DNA from: Panorpa germanica
Taxonomy: Eukaryota > Arthropoda > Insecta > Mecoptera > Panorpidae
Direction: 5' to 3'
Assembly: GCA_963678705.1 (NCBI GenBank)
Contig: OY783204.1
Coordinates: 28,530,759-28,594,758, forward strand
DNA: 64,000 nucleotides
The notes below the pieces were generated by a model. That model searched no databases, was not told the origin of the DNA, and was given only the letters and a program-made list of their open reading frames with translations. The position numbers and the translations under genes are program-made. Shown in pieces: positions 22,733 to 34,710 of this stretch. Within the stretch, counting starts at the first letter, position 1. Every line of letters starts with the position of its first letter.

Positions 22733-25177
22733 CAAAAGTTGTCTTTAAATAATTGTTTAGAATTAGATACAAGCCTAGCCTGAGAACTACTAGCACCCGA
22801 GATTAAACTTTAAAGTAAACTAAATTAGAAGCATGCTCCAGGAGTGAATTATTGATTCTGGGTCACCACTCGCGAGTGGTGCATACGAGCACATCGCTAA
22901 GTGGACGCAAAATATACCCAAGAGCTCAAGAAAAGTAGTACACCATATAAAACTATTTATGTTTATTAACACAAGATTGACAAAAAAATTGATTTTTCAA
23001 AATAAACAATTCATATTGAAAAGTTAACATATACATATAATATCCAAATATTTAAGCCAGTTGCATCTTAAGTGAATAGGGGAACCATCTGGAAGCGTTT
23101 TTATCAGTGGAAGTAGTTTGTTGTATATTAAGTAGGAATTGCAAGAGTGTCATAAACATAGGTGATTAGAGCTAGAGAGGCAGGATGTCTAAGTCATTTA
23201 TATTGATAACTCTAGAAGCTAAATAATTTCACGGATAAAAATATGAGTTACTTTTAACTGCGGCTCTTGAGGCGGTTGCACGATGGAGACAGAAAAGATA
23301 GAGACATCATCATATGAACAAGCAGAGACAACGCTAATTGTATCTTAAGATGGTGAGAAGGCAGACTGTCTTAAGACAATCGTGTATCCAGTATGCGCTT
23401 ACTCTAAAACCATAGTTCAAAAAGTTGAAATATAAAAACGACAGGTCATCTTCAGAAGTCCGCAAAATCATTATTCATATCAAAATAAACAGAAATGTAT
23501 CGCAAAATAAATAAAGAAAAACGAGGAAATGTATAACATAAATAGAAAGCAGTTTGATATAAATATTTCATAGAAAAATACTAAAGAAATAGTCAACCAT
23601 CATCAGTAGTTCAGTATCAGAATTTCAGCATTTGAGTATTTCAGAGCCCGTGAAACGCCTGAAAAGTGCCTGGAGTTAGTGGCAGTTCTTTTTCCCAAGA
23701 AAACAGAGAAGACAAATGATGACAGAGTGATATGTTTTTGCTATTTGTCTGTTGGGTTGGTAAGGGTATAGGAAAAGTTAAAGCTCACTACATCTAAACA
23801 TCTACCAACATAACAAGAAAAAGAAAAAAAAACTACTAGTAGTTGTTAGAGAAGGAAAAATAATGTGAAAAACATGAAAACATCATAAGTAAAATAAAAT
23901 ATACTAAAAACACATTTATCTTGTAAAATTATTATGTAATAATTTTAGTCTGAGTGCACGATATTAATAAATGATTGTCTAAAATGTGTCTAGCGACACT
24001 AGCGACAAAGTTCCGAACTATCTGGCGCCTAACCTTCCCGAAACGTTACGGCAATATACAGAAAAGGGGATCACGGAATAATATATTTACGAAAATGAGT
24101 GAAATATTTGTTATTATTAAGCTTGTAGAATATTACAATGCTCAAAAGCTCAAAAACAACATATTTCTACTATGTAGAACACAGAACTGTTGTGATTTCA
24201 AATGACTAAGCCATTTTGTCGAGGAAAAATAATTAATAAAGTATGTCATCATATAATTTAAGAATGCTCTGAAAATTTACTTGAAATTAATATACATATA
24301 TATGTGGGAATTATTTTTTGCAGATATTTGAATGTAAGTTTAAATTTAGTTATCAATCAAGAATGAGATTATTGAGTGAGCCATTTTATAAACATTAGAA
24401 CAGTTAGAATACTGGACTATAGACGTAAATTTCCAAAACGTGTAAAATAATTATAAAATAGCTTACAATTAAAAAATTGTAAAGACGTAATTTTCTTTTA
24501 ACTGTTTAGTTTGTGAATTTGTGTTGGACTTTTGTATTATCGTATTTCTAATAGTAATTTTATAACATAATTATTTTTAATTAGTAAGAATTTATATTCC
24601 TACATATATATATATTTAAAAATTACTATATTTTAAAACCAGCTGAACATTTTTAAGAGCAGTTCACTATAAAGATTGTTGGTAAAGGACGGGGTCAAAT
24701 GTTAAAGTGTGCGTGTGCCTGTGCCAGACCCTTCAGACTAGACAAGTCGCGTTCTAAATTTACACACATTATCTATTTCAAGTTTACTTACTAACATAAA
24801 GATTATTCTAATGAAATAATGAGTGATTTACTACCAAGACAAACTGCACTTTCACTTTTAAATATTATTATTACACTATCGTACTTTCTAGAATATTTAT
24901 ATTATTAATAGGTTAAAGAATATGAGCATGTAAATATTGAATTTATTATAAATAAAAAATTTGAAAAAAATGTAAATTTGGTTTCGTTTAAAAAGCCATA
25001 TTATTTATCACTCTCATTAATTATAAGAGATGTCCATATGTAAATATTATTTGGTAATAATTATGTAAAAAGAATTAACGCTCATGTCATAATATTTAGT
25101 TTAAAAACAAGCCGTATAAAATATGGCAAGACAAATCGTATATTTGTACTAAATGTCTGAGATTCATGTAAGTTGTG
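22733..25177. other. AT-rich non-coding sequence
   Basis: No gene recognised. The open frame at 23975-24205 has no known domain. Confidence 0.55.
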
Positions 25178-25201
25178 GGTAGGTGGGGGGGGGGAGGGGG
25201 G
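25176..25201 (+). repeat. G-run with quadruplex potential
   Basis: A G10 run (25185-25194) and a G6 run (25196-25201) separated by a single A, preceded by GTGGGTAGGT, supply at least four G-triplets within 26 bases. That is enough for an intrastrand G-quadruplex on the + strand. It is striking in a window otherwise poor in G and C. Confidence 0.6.
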
Positions 25202-26613
25202 TTGTATAGATGGTCTCTACAGGGTACATACCCTGATTTTATAGAAAGTGTTGAACAGAGTATGAAGTTTATTACTAAATACCACAAGCCCTTTTATATA
25301 CATACAATTCACAGCATGTTCATGGGGTAGTAGACTTTCATGATTTTCATCAAAAACCTCTTTCCCCACTTTCTCACTCACACACTCACTGTGTGTTACT
25401 TCATCAGTATACGTATATACTTGAATATATGTTTTTCTCTTTTCGCACTCTGACGCGTTATTTGTTTCGCCTGATACTTTGGCAACCCTTTATACACTAA
25501 AATATAACCAAACTGTGTTGTCATTACAGCTGGTTTTCTATTATGTTAAATTCATTCAATGTTATATATATGTATAGACTTGTATTATTTAATATGTAGT
25601 AACTGTAACAGTCATATAGGTATCTAAATAACATTGTATTATGTTTTGTAATTAACATTGATTTCAATTGAGAGTTAAATTAAATTGGTTTAGCATTTCA
25701 GCGTGCAATTTGTTTTCTATATAAATATATACTATTTAGACAATAGACAAATATATTCATTACTAAAACTGACAAGTTTGTAAGAGTAGGTATGTTATTA
25801 ATTGTACTGTGTACTTGTTAACGATAAGGGTTTGTTTTAACTAATAAAATTATTTGAAATTCGTGTCTGCGACTTGATCCAAGATAGTTGTGATTTTTAT
25901 GCGACGATAGTGGTTGTTTCATAAATATTAAAATGATAGCTTGCTCTAAAGATGAAGTATGCTAATGCGAAGCAACTGTAATACATATTGAACCTATTGA
26001 ACGCAATAACGAACAAATATTCCTGCAAGTAGTCTGTTCCAGTGTGAGACCAGTATAATACAGATAGATATGTTTCTTTCGGTACAGAACCGTTGCTGTG
26101 AAGATTCTATTTATAACATTAAGAGACGTACTAATTCTTTTAAGATCTAAAACACCGCATTTGCAGGTTCTCTATGAATTTCAGGGTGTTAGATAAAACA
26201 AGACTAATAATGCAGTCTCAATGTTCAGTACAGACAATGGGAACATATGAGGATATACAGATTTATGACAAGTCTGTCTTAAAACAAAGCTGGTAACATT
26301 ATCTCTCGCTGTTCAATGTATTCATAAGCTATTGCCATTGCACAAAGATCTGTAAAATGCAATAAGAAATCATATACAAGCCCTTTTTACGCCAATGGAC
26401 ACCTTTGGAACCTGGACAAATACAGTTTGCACTCTATACTGTAAGTTTAATCTTAAGAATACAATTATTAAAGATTATTTTTAAGAAAAACCATGATTAT
26501 AAATAGATTTAGTGTGTAAATTGCCGCTGTATTAACATGAATAGACGGATATCTAAAAAAACCATTCCCTCTCTTTATTTTTCATCCCTCTGTGTTCCCA
26601 ACTCTTATATCAC
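25202..26613. other. Non-coding sequence
   Basis: No gene or mobile element recognised; AT-rich throughout. Confidence 0.55.
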
Positions 26614-26731
26614 CATCGTCGTTCTGAAATTCGTTGAAGAGGTCCACTCGGAGATCCAGTGGAGCGTGTCGTGAGCTAAAGAACACATCGCTGACGAGCA
26701 CGAAGAGCAAAGAAACAGACGCCCAGTTCCA
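26614..26731 (-). CDS. Candidate short coding exon with signal-peptide-like stretch
   Basis: A GC-rich patch (about 26620-26750) in an AT-rich region is open on the minus strand. After a long pyrimidine tract and ACCCAG at 26737-26732, the frame reads WNWASVSLLFVLVSDVFFSS and continues RHAPLDLRVDLFNEFQNDD. The first part is hydrophobic like a signal peptide or membrane segment and the second is polar. The proposed end at 26614 uses a weak donor (GATG|GTGATA); the frame stays open to a stop shortly after. No ATG lies close upstream, so it would have to be an internal exon. Against it, the plus strand is also open here for about 50 codons. I do not recognise the protein. The minus strand is favoured only because the splice-like sites elsewhere are on that strand. 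Confidence 0.22.
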
Positions 26732-28980
26732 CTGGGTCCCAAAGCCCGACAAAACACAACGAAAAGGAAAATGGAAAATTAAATAAAGGTAAAGTAAAGA
26801 AAAGAATATACTTGTTTAAGTCGATTAATTATTCTGAATTGATTGAATAGATTTATTAAAGTACTTAAAGATTATATTGTCAGGTTCTAAACAAACTTAA
26901 CTTCTGAATATTTGAAAAGGATCGTTTTTCGTTTTGAGAGCTATTTATTTGCAAAAAGCAAAATGGTATAGAATTTTACCTTTTTCAGTCAATGATATTT
27001 TAAAATATAAAAGATCTTTTGTTATTTTCGTTTACAGAAAGAGCCTGAAGTGTCTTCACCGCTACTGCGGCTAGTAATTTGGTCCAATGGAGACAAAAAA
27101 ATTACTTAAGATATCTAAAATTTCTTGGTAGAAACTACACATTTTTGCTTATAAATTTAAGCCTGTGAAGAAAATGTTTGCCTATTGATAAAATTTGAAG
27201 TATTAAACGTTTTAATATTTGTAAAGGCGACCGCACACTGGTGGTACGACTGTTTTAAGATAATCTTGCCTACGTCGAAGACAAATAGAAAAAAATTTCG
27301 GAATAATAACATCGATTTTTACTAACAATTTTCTTGTTAAAAACAATTTTTTTAATAAACTAAATCAAATTGGAAATCAACTTAGTTTAGCAATAAATGA
27401 AAAACGGTAAAGCAAAACTATATCAAACTAAATTCAATTGCATTCCAGAAACGTCTGGTGACAAGAAAACACACTATTGCTTTACATAATGTAAAAAAAC
27501 CTAATTCAGTTATTTAATTTGATCTCTTTTCTATCTCATATTGCAAGAAAGTGCTTAATAATTTTACACAGTCAATTTTCTAAGCATATTCTCTACCATG
27601 TACTTACTTCGATTTTTATTATTATCTCCCTTATCGATAAAGGGAGTATGCAACAGTTTTGTTCATATATTTTTAAGTAAAGATAAACTTTCAATATTAT
27701 ATGAAGCTAAAAAAAATAATCTTTTTATGAAACATCCAATTAAACAGAGTAAATACGGTTACAAATCCATTACCGATTACCTCCCCCTCGTGTTCCACAT
27801 CCATTTACAACGTATCACAATATAGTATAACTTTTTTATGACCGGACATTGTGTGCCATATTATAATGACGTCATAAACGCGTTATGAAAATTCATTTTT
27901 ATTTTACATGAAACAAAATTGAGTTTGTAATATTCACAGGGTGATTCTAAATCACTAATTTAATAAAAAAAAAACTTCTTTTAAGGTATCGAACTTTTGC
28001 TTTCTTGGTTTAATAATATTATGAATCACATCTGGATCAAAACTGTAACAAATCAAGAAAATAAGTCTTTCAACACATTTACTAAAAGTTAAAGAATAAA
28101 TCGCAAGCATGTTCATAATATGCCATGTGTAAAACTTTGTTGTCCTTTTGTATCACATAATTTGTAGCAGCTCTGCTTTCATGAACGGAAACTTGACCGT
28201 GTAACCGCGCTGTAAAAGGAGCAACGATATTACTGGAAAATACACCTTTAATAAAATTTTATAGCACACTCTGTTAAGGTATATACGAGTAATGTACTCG
28301 TAATATACCATAGGCTAGTATGTGGAGAACAGACATGAAACGAAACCAGTTAAAAAGCATCCTCGAAATCTATCTATGGTACACGTATCCAATTTAACAC
28401 AAATTACTAAACGTGATGAGAAAAACTAACGAACGCGAAATATCACCATTAAAAATATGTGTTATAGTCCATTAAACTGTTAAAAAATATCATTAATTTC
28501 AATGAAATTTAAATCGGTGAAAGACAGTTAAGTTAGTTCATTTCGTCTAATGTTGCAGATCGAAAATTAATTACTATGTTTAATTGTTGAATGGATATTT
28601 TATAGGTATGCAGTAATGATAGGTCGGTGTTAAAGTTAATTAGAATTATTTCAAGTTTTTGTTACGGTATTGGCTACTAAGAGCCGTTTTTATAAACCTT
28701 GGTTCTCAGCTCAACGAAGTTTCCAACGAAAACCGAGCTGTGTTTCGTGACTCTATAGAATTTTTAACAATAGCACAATAGGGGATTTTATTGTGTCGTA
28801 TTGTGAGGTATTTGTATGTATGTATGTATTTAAATACGTTTGAAAAGTATTTCTGCACATCTCTAATGTTCACTATCAAAAGCATGCAACGTAATTGCCT
28901 TGCGACCTAGAAACACAGTCGCTCAAAACCAATTTCAAACCAGTTTAGTTTCATTCGAACCGTGTGCGCTCTCTCACTCA
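26732..28980. other. Non-coding sequence
   Basis: No gene recognised. A CRE palindrome at 27867-27874 is listed separately. GCGACCGCACACTGG at 27228 resembles a MITE terminus, but no partner was found. Confidence 0.55.
27867..27874. promoter_or_regulatory. CRE palindrome TGACGTCA
   Basis: Exact CREB/ATF consensus in AT-rich flanks (ATAATGACGTCATAAA). Motif match only. Confidence 0.25.
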
Positions 28981-29023
28981 CAACACAGTTCTATTCTCAT
29001 TCGGTTCGGGCAGATTCGGGGCT
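28981..29023 (-). repeat. Dispersed repeat R, copy 2
   Basis: Reverse complement of 10809-10852 with about three mismatches. The surrounding GC-richer stretch (28900-29075) carries an ATG-less open frame on + with no recognisable domain and probably represents more of the same element. Confidence 0.5.
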
Positions 29024-29075
29024 CGCGTTCGCAATCAGTCGACCCATGTGCGGACGACCTAACTCGGGACATTTT

Positions 29076-32000
29076 TCATAGTGAACTGTAGAAAAGTAGA
29101 ATTAGAAAGCCCATCTAAGCTTCATTTTCTATCTTGCATATAAAACTACATATTAATGCGACTTTTAAAAAGATTCCCAAGAGGTATTACTGACAAATTA
29201 GTATATAGATTATAGAAATAATTTTTTTTAAGTGGTTTTGTTTTAAATTCGAGAATTAAAATAAAGAGCTGCATACACAAATCTTTTGATATTTCAGAAA
29301 GCTGTAAAGACAAGCCTGACGTGATAAATTCTCCAACTAGGTGTGCACGACTATAATAATGGTACATCTGATATACGCATGCACTTTTCTAAATTAGAAC
29401 CATTAGTATAATCACATGAAACAAATGGGAATTAAAATAAAAGATATAACATACAAAACTACAGTTATCTCTTTCTATCACTATAAAATACAATGAGATA
29501 AATATATAACTCTTAAAAGACATTGCACTGGAAATGTTTGAAAAGTAACGACTCGGCAAGAAATTAGAATCTCCCACTGTCAATTAAGTAAGCTTATATG
29601 AATTAGAAGAAAAGTCTTCTTTATCCGTAAACCTCGGTCTTGAACGTCATGCCATGAAGAAGAAGAAGATGAAGAAGAAATAGGAGTTTATTCTGAGTAA
29701 ATCTCTTAAAAGATCTCCAGAAATAGGTGAGAGATTGTCTATAAAATGTGAGAAGTAGTATAAACGAGATGGATATATATTCTTTTTGAGTGACAGACAA
29801 AGATAGACATGACATTAACGCAAGATAGATAGACATTTTACTGTAGTAATTTTTAATAATCTTGTCTCAAAAGTTAAGAAGATTAATTAGTGAAGTATGA
29901 CATACTTTTTGAAAACTTTGTGAGAAGTACATTACTCTATAGAAAACGGAGATTTCTTTCTAAGAAGGTTCCATTTGTAGAACTGCATTCTGACACCGAA
30001 AAAGTTTTACAAAATAATCGACCAGCAGAAGAAGAACTCGCATAAAGTTAAAATATCTGCGCGATGTTAATTTATGTACTTCCTCATAGATTAATCGAAA
30101 CGATAACGATTTGTACATCCTCTTGTGACATCAAACAAAAGTTTTTCGTTGTGGTTTTGTTATTTTCCTTTTTTGCTTCAACTTCAAGTGAAAAGTTTAC
30201 TGATATTTGTCACCTTGTATGTATGAACGTATGCCGTATTGAAATGTATTTACACCGTTATAACATTTGCATAAAATATATATATTAATTTGTATTTAAA
30301 TTACAAATGGTTTTAGTTAGAGTATTTATATAAAAGCCATAATTATAATAATATTTAGAACATTTAATTAAACAAACAGCTAGCAACTTATAGCGACACA
30401 ACCCTTAAAAGCTCAAGATTCAAAAGCTTGGAAACAAGCCGTGTGCAGATTTATTTACAATTGCCAAAAACTTTTTTTTCTTTTTAGTATAAAATAACAA
30501 AAGTAAGTTTTTCATGTCTCTATGGTGTAACCTCTTTATAATAAAAATTTATTTGTTTTTGTATTTTTATGAAAAATAATAGTTTTAAGACTGCAACAAA
30601 AAAAACACAAAAAAAAAAACTTTTACTTTTTCCAATAAAATGTCAAAAAATATTATTTACATTATGTCAAAACAAGAAGAAAATATGAAAAGTTTTTTTT
30701 TGTAATGAAAAATATTTTATACTGAGTTATTGGGTTATTTTTTGTGAACAGGTTTTTGTGTTTTACGGGTTTTTAAAATTGTTACATTTTTTAAGAATAA
30801 CCAAGTAATTACCGCTTTAATTTCTGTTTTCCTCACATTCAAATAAGTAAGGTAATCATCCAAGTAGTTTAACAGTTACTAAAGTAATTTATATTCAGTT
30901 AGACTATTTGAAATATTTGACATAATTTACTGTATTTATCGAAACAAAAAACAAATAAAATAAATCACTATTACACCAGAGATTTAAACCATTTTCTATC
31001 TCTAAAACGTATAGGTCACATATTTGTACAAAAATACATTTTGTTTCCATACGTATATAATCCTTATTTACAAAAACATTGCTGCCTTTGAGCAGTAACC
31101 CCTGTTAGAGCTGTTGTTATCCGGGGTGAAACAGCTCTGTAGTAATATTAACTATCTACCGGCTGCAATCCCAACCCCTGACAAAACCGCCACGTACGTA
31201 GTAGGGATGAGAAAACATATGAAATTTTATCGAAAAATGAGGAAATACACATGCAAAAGGTTATCAAAGTCGTCACTTTTATATACATCGATGTTTTTCG
31301 ATATGATTTTCATCCCTAACGATCAATCCACAAGCCTTGTTGCTACTTGCATTGCATTCTAGTGGACGTATGCATCAGCTCTTTGCCTCGAAAAAAAAAC
31401 CGAACTGTGGAAACAAATCACAAAACAGAATGATGAGGACCTCTCTTCAAAAAATAAACGCGACAGACATTTTCATTGTATACAGAGTGGGCTGGGCACC
31501 CACAGCTTAAGGGTGGTAATTATCATCTCTCTTATATACTACCTTTATATTTATATTTATTTTTATTGAAATCATTAACAGCATTTGTTTAAAAGGGCTA
31601 AAAAAAAAGCAAATACGGGTTTATTCTGATTACGATTTAATTGAGCATTTTTATACACGAATACGATTTTCATTTTATAAAGAATTGGTGATATATCCAA
31701 ATAGTGTAAATGCATAAAAAATATTACATACAAAAAATATACGATATCACCAAATAAAATAGTATATCGGTCGTTACATTACATTTAATTTTAATGCAAT
31801 TATTATGTTCGTTGAAGGTTATTGACTTAACACAAAACTTATGTGTTATATAAATTCCTGTTTAAGCAAAACATAATATAATTTCATCTAAAAAGGTTAT
31901 TTTATAACTCTTTAATCCTTAAAAACTAGTTTTAAGATTTGGTCATTCTTAAAACGTCTTCTTAATAAGTATTATGATTATATTAATGTGTACAATGGTC

Positions 32001-32229
32001 ACAAAACGTTGTTCTTATAAACATAACAATTTCAAGCTTCTTATAAGTGTAAATGTAACAACCGTTACAATAAATTACCTGTGTTACAAATATTACAATT
32101 TATTTTAAATATCCACCTATTCTTTTACGACAAGCTCCAATAATTCCATACCAGTAAATAAGCAATAAACTTAATAAATACGTTTTCCAAAAACTAATTT
32201 AAAAATAAAAAAGTCTCCAACATGTATAA
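29076..32229. other. AT-rich non-coding sequence
   Basis: No gene recognised. Frames at 29146-29367, 29389-29583, 29621-29836, 30064-30288 and 31114-31362 show no conserved motif. A hairpin at 31107-31138 is listed separately. Confidence 0.55.
31107..31138. repeat. Hairpin-forming inverted repeat
   Basis: AGAGCTGTT (31107-31115) and AACAGCTCT (31130-31138) are perfect complements around a 14-base loop containing CCGGGG. Nothing around it identifies a known RNA. Confidence 0.4.
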
Positions 32230-32370
32230 ATCAGTTCAGCGAGCCTGCCGCCCCACCGCGCAGCGCCATTTGCATAAATATACAATAAGCTACATGCATC
32301 TCAATAAATAATGCTACATGCTCATTAGCATACTTAATCGGGCTGCGTACAATGTGCAGCATATGTTAGG
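32230..32370. promoter_or_regulatory. GC island with octamer and homeobox-like sites
   Basis: A GC-rich core (CCTGCCGCCCCACCGCGCAG near 32244) leads into ATTTGCAT (32268-32275), the POU octamer in reverse. It is followed by two ATGCTACATGC / CTACATGCATC blocks and CTCATTAGCATA, with ATTA homeodomain cores. Such a mix of GC core and homeodomain/POU sites is compatible with an enhancer. No coding potential is evident. Confidence 0.3.
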
Positions 32371-33054
32371 AGCATAACAATTTATTCAAATATATTTCTG
32401 TTACCCTCTCCCAAACAAGCATCCCTTATCTTGCACCCTTAGTCTTACTTCTTATGCATGCTGCACAAAGTGGAACATTAAACCAATATTTTTTATGGGA
32501 TCATTTCTCTTTTACTATTGAATTCCTTAGGAAGTAGCTGCAGTGAAGATATCTAATTTTATTACACACATTATATCAATTTTTGAAATGCAAAATTCCT
32601 AATAAATATAAATTTATTATTGCAATAACTTTTACGGGGACCAATTTTATAGTAACATATTAAGTTAAAGTGAAATATGGGATTTAGGGTCAAAATATTA
32701 GAATCACAATCTGAGTTTATTTTTTTTATATTAAATTTATATGAAATCTGGCGTCTCATTGGTAATAAAATCATAAAATAACTTCAGTTAAAAAATAAAT
32801 AAGTTTCAGATGATTCTTTGATTATTTTGTACATTGTAAAGGCAGTCACTACTTTCCAGTGGTCAAGCTAATACTATAATGACATCATTTCTACATACAC
32901 AAGCCCAGACGAACATTAATCTCAGATTTTCTACAACAAACACCGCATGCTCAAACACCGCGCCAGACGGACGACTGTTACCAGAGTCTACAAAACTTTA
33001 TTTTAGTCTGTTTTTAGTGTTTTAGCCAAGCAGAAGCGCGGCAACCGTTTAGAT
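32371..33054. other. AT-rich non-coding sequence
   Basis: Nothing recognised. Confidence 0.55.
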
Positions 33055-34710
33055 CGCATTAACACGCAGAAAAGGAACACACAGCGGCAGCCACCAACGG
33101 TTAAAAGACTAAACTGACTCCGCAGAGGAAATGATGAGAGGGAAGTGAGGGGGATGGCCAAGAGGGGGATGGATGTAGTGTTCCGGTGATATCCGATGAA
33201 AGGTGGTTGGGTTGCAGGCAGAAGGGTGTGCAGAGTCCATGAAGAGGACATCATTTTGTCGTAATTACGAACAACCCCCTATTCCACCTACTTTTAGATA
33301 AAAATAAAAGAGTAAGGTGGTTTTAAATGAATGTGATGGTGGTTGGAGGGTTGTGAGGGGTTGGAAAATCTGTCTATCTCGAAAATGGAACGCAAAATGT
33401 GTAATTGTGAATGTATTATGAATAATGAATAGAAATTTAAAATTTAAATTGTAAATAATAATGTCTTTGATTCGGATTCATTTTATAAGATTTTAATTAA
33501 AATTTTAATAGGTCTGAAGAATAATTATTTTTAATTTTGTACGAGAAATGTTAGATGTTATGTGCACTGTGTAAAAAATAATTAACGAGGTCAAAGGTCG
33601 TGGCAGTTCTTGAATTATGGGTACCTAAAGGACTGTCTGCACTGGCCTTTCATATTTCTGCAATCTAACTTTATTAGCAGTTTCTAATTACAACTTAAAC
33701 AAGATTGTAACATTTTTCAAACATCAGAATTTAAAATTAGTGTTAATGTTAGAAAAATATCAGAATCTTAAATTAGTATGTTATATTATTAGTCGGGGCA
33801 AAGCAAAAAAAGCCTCTTAACTTTTTATTAGTCAATGAAAATATAATGACAAACCAATTTTCTTTTATTGCAAACCCAAAATGGCTCCAATTTAATTTAT
33901 ATTCAAATGTGATGTTCAAAATATAAATAGTTAGAGCAAAACTAATATAAGTACAGCGGTAAAGATAACAATTTCATAAATGAGGACCTTCAAAACATGT
34001 TTTGTCTCATTGTGTAACGAATAACAACTAACTAGGATCGGGTAAGCAATGAGGAGTGAGTTAGGGAGTGAGGGAGGATAGGGAGACGGTAGCGGATAAG
34101 CGTAAGAGTGGGAGTAAGTGTAACCCTTTAGTGCGTGTACCTTTTGTTGAGGTTGATGGTCCCTAATGTACTATTTCGATCTCTTACCTCAGTATTGAGG
34201 CACTGTTGGAGCAAGGACAGGTGGAGGAAGGAGGGAGAGGGCTAGTTGTAGAAGGATACAGTGACGGATGAGATGTTACTTAATAATCTTACCAATACTT
34301 CAATAATTTGGACGATTAAAACTGAATTTAAAAAGACATATTCTATTTCCATATATTCACAAAAAAGTTTGTTCTAAAACAATTTCACATTTAAAATAAA
34401 TGAACGTAAATTTAGAAAAACTTCTTGTTGGTTCCGCCTCTGAATACCCAATTGGTAGTACAACAAAATGGGTTTATGACAAGCCCATACTAAGGGATGA
34501 TGATCCAGGGGGTTCAAAGGTTGGAATGAGTAAACCTCTAGAGGAAACGCACTTTATATACATACTGTACATGAAGGAATACGTGTGTGACATTAAGCTC
34601 TCAAGTACATGAATAGATTTCAGTATTACAGTATGGTATATGTGTCCAGAGAGTCAAGTGTTTCATTCTGAGAGTGAGAGAAGGAGAGAGAGGGAAAGAA
34701 ATCTGTAACA
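33055..34710 (+). other. Region with several purine-rich tracts
   Basis: Purine-rich blocks on + occur at about 33120-33180, 34050-34115, 34210-34245 and 34668-34702, the last being mostly GA repeats. Such tracts can bind GAGA-type factors or form triplex DNA. Open frames at 33003-33254 and 34400-34612 have no recognisable domain. Confidence 0.35.
33588..33600 (+). promoter_or_regulatory. DR1 nuclear-receptor element
   Basis: AGGTCAAAGGTCG is a direct repeat of the AGGTCA half-site with one-base spacing, matching 12 of 13 bases of the site preferred by HNF4 and RXR/USP or Svp/COUP dimers. Binding is inferred from the motif alone. Confidence 0.3.

Noticed and set aside
27228-27250. GCGACCGCACACTGG as a MITE terminus
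   Set aside because: No complementary end found nearby.
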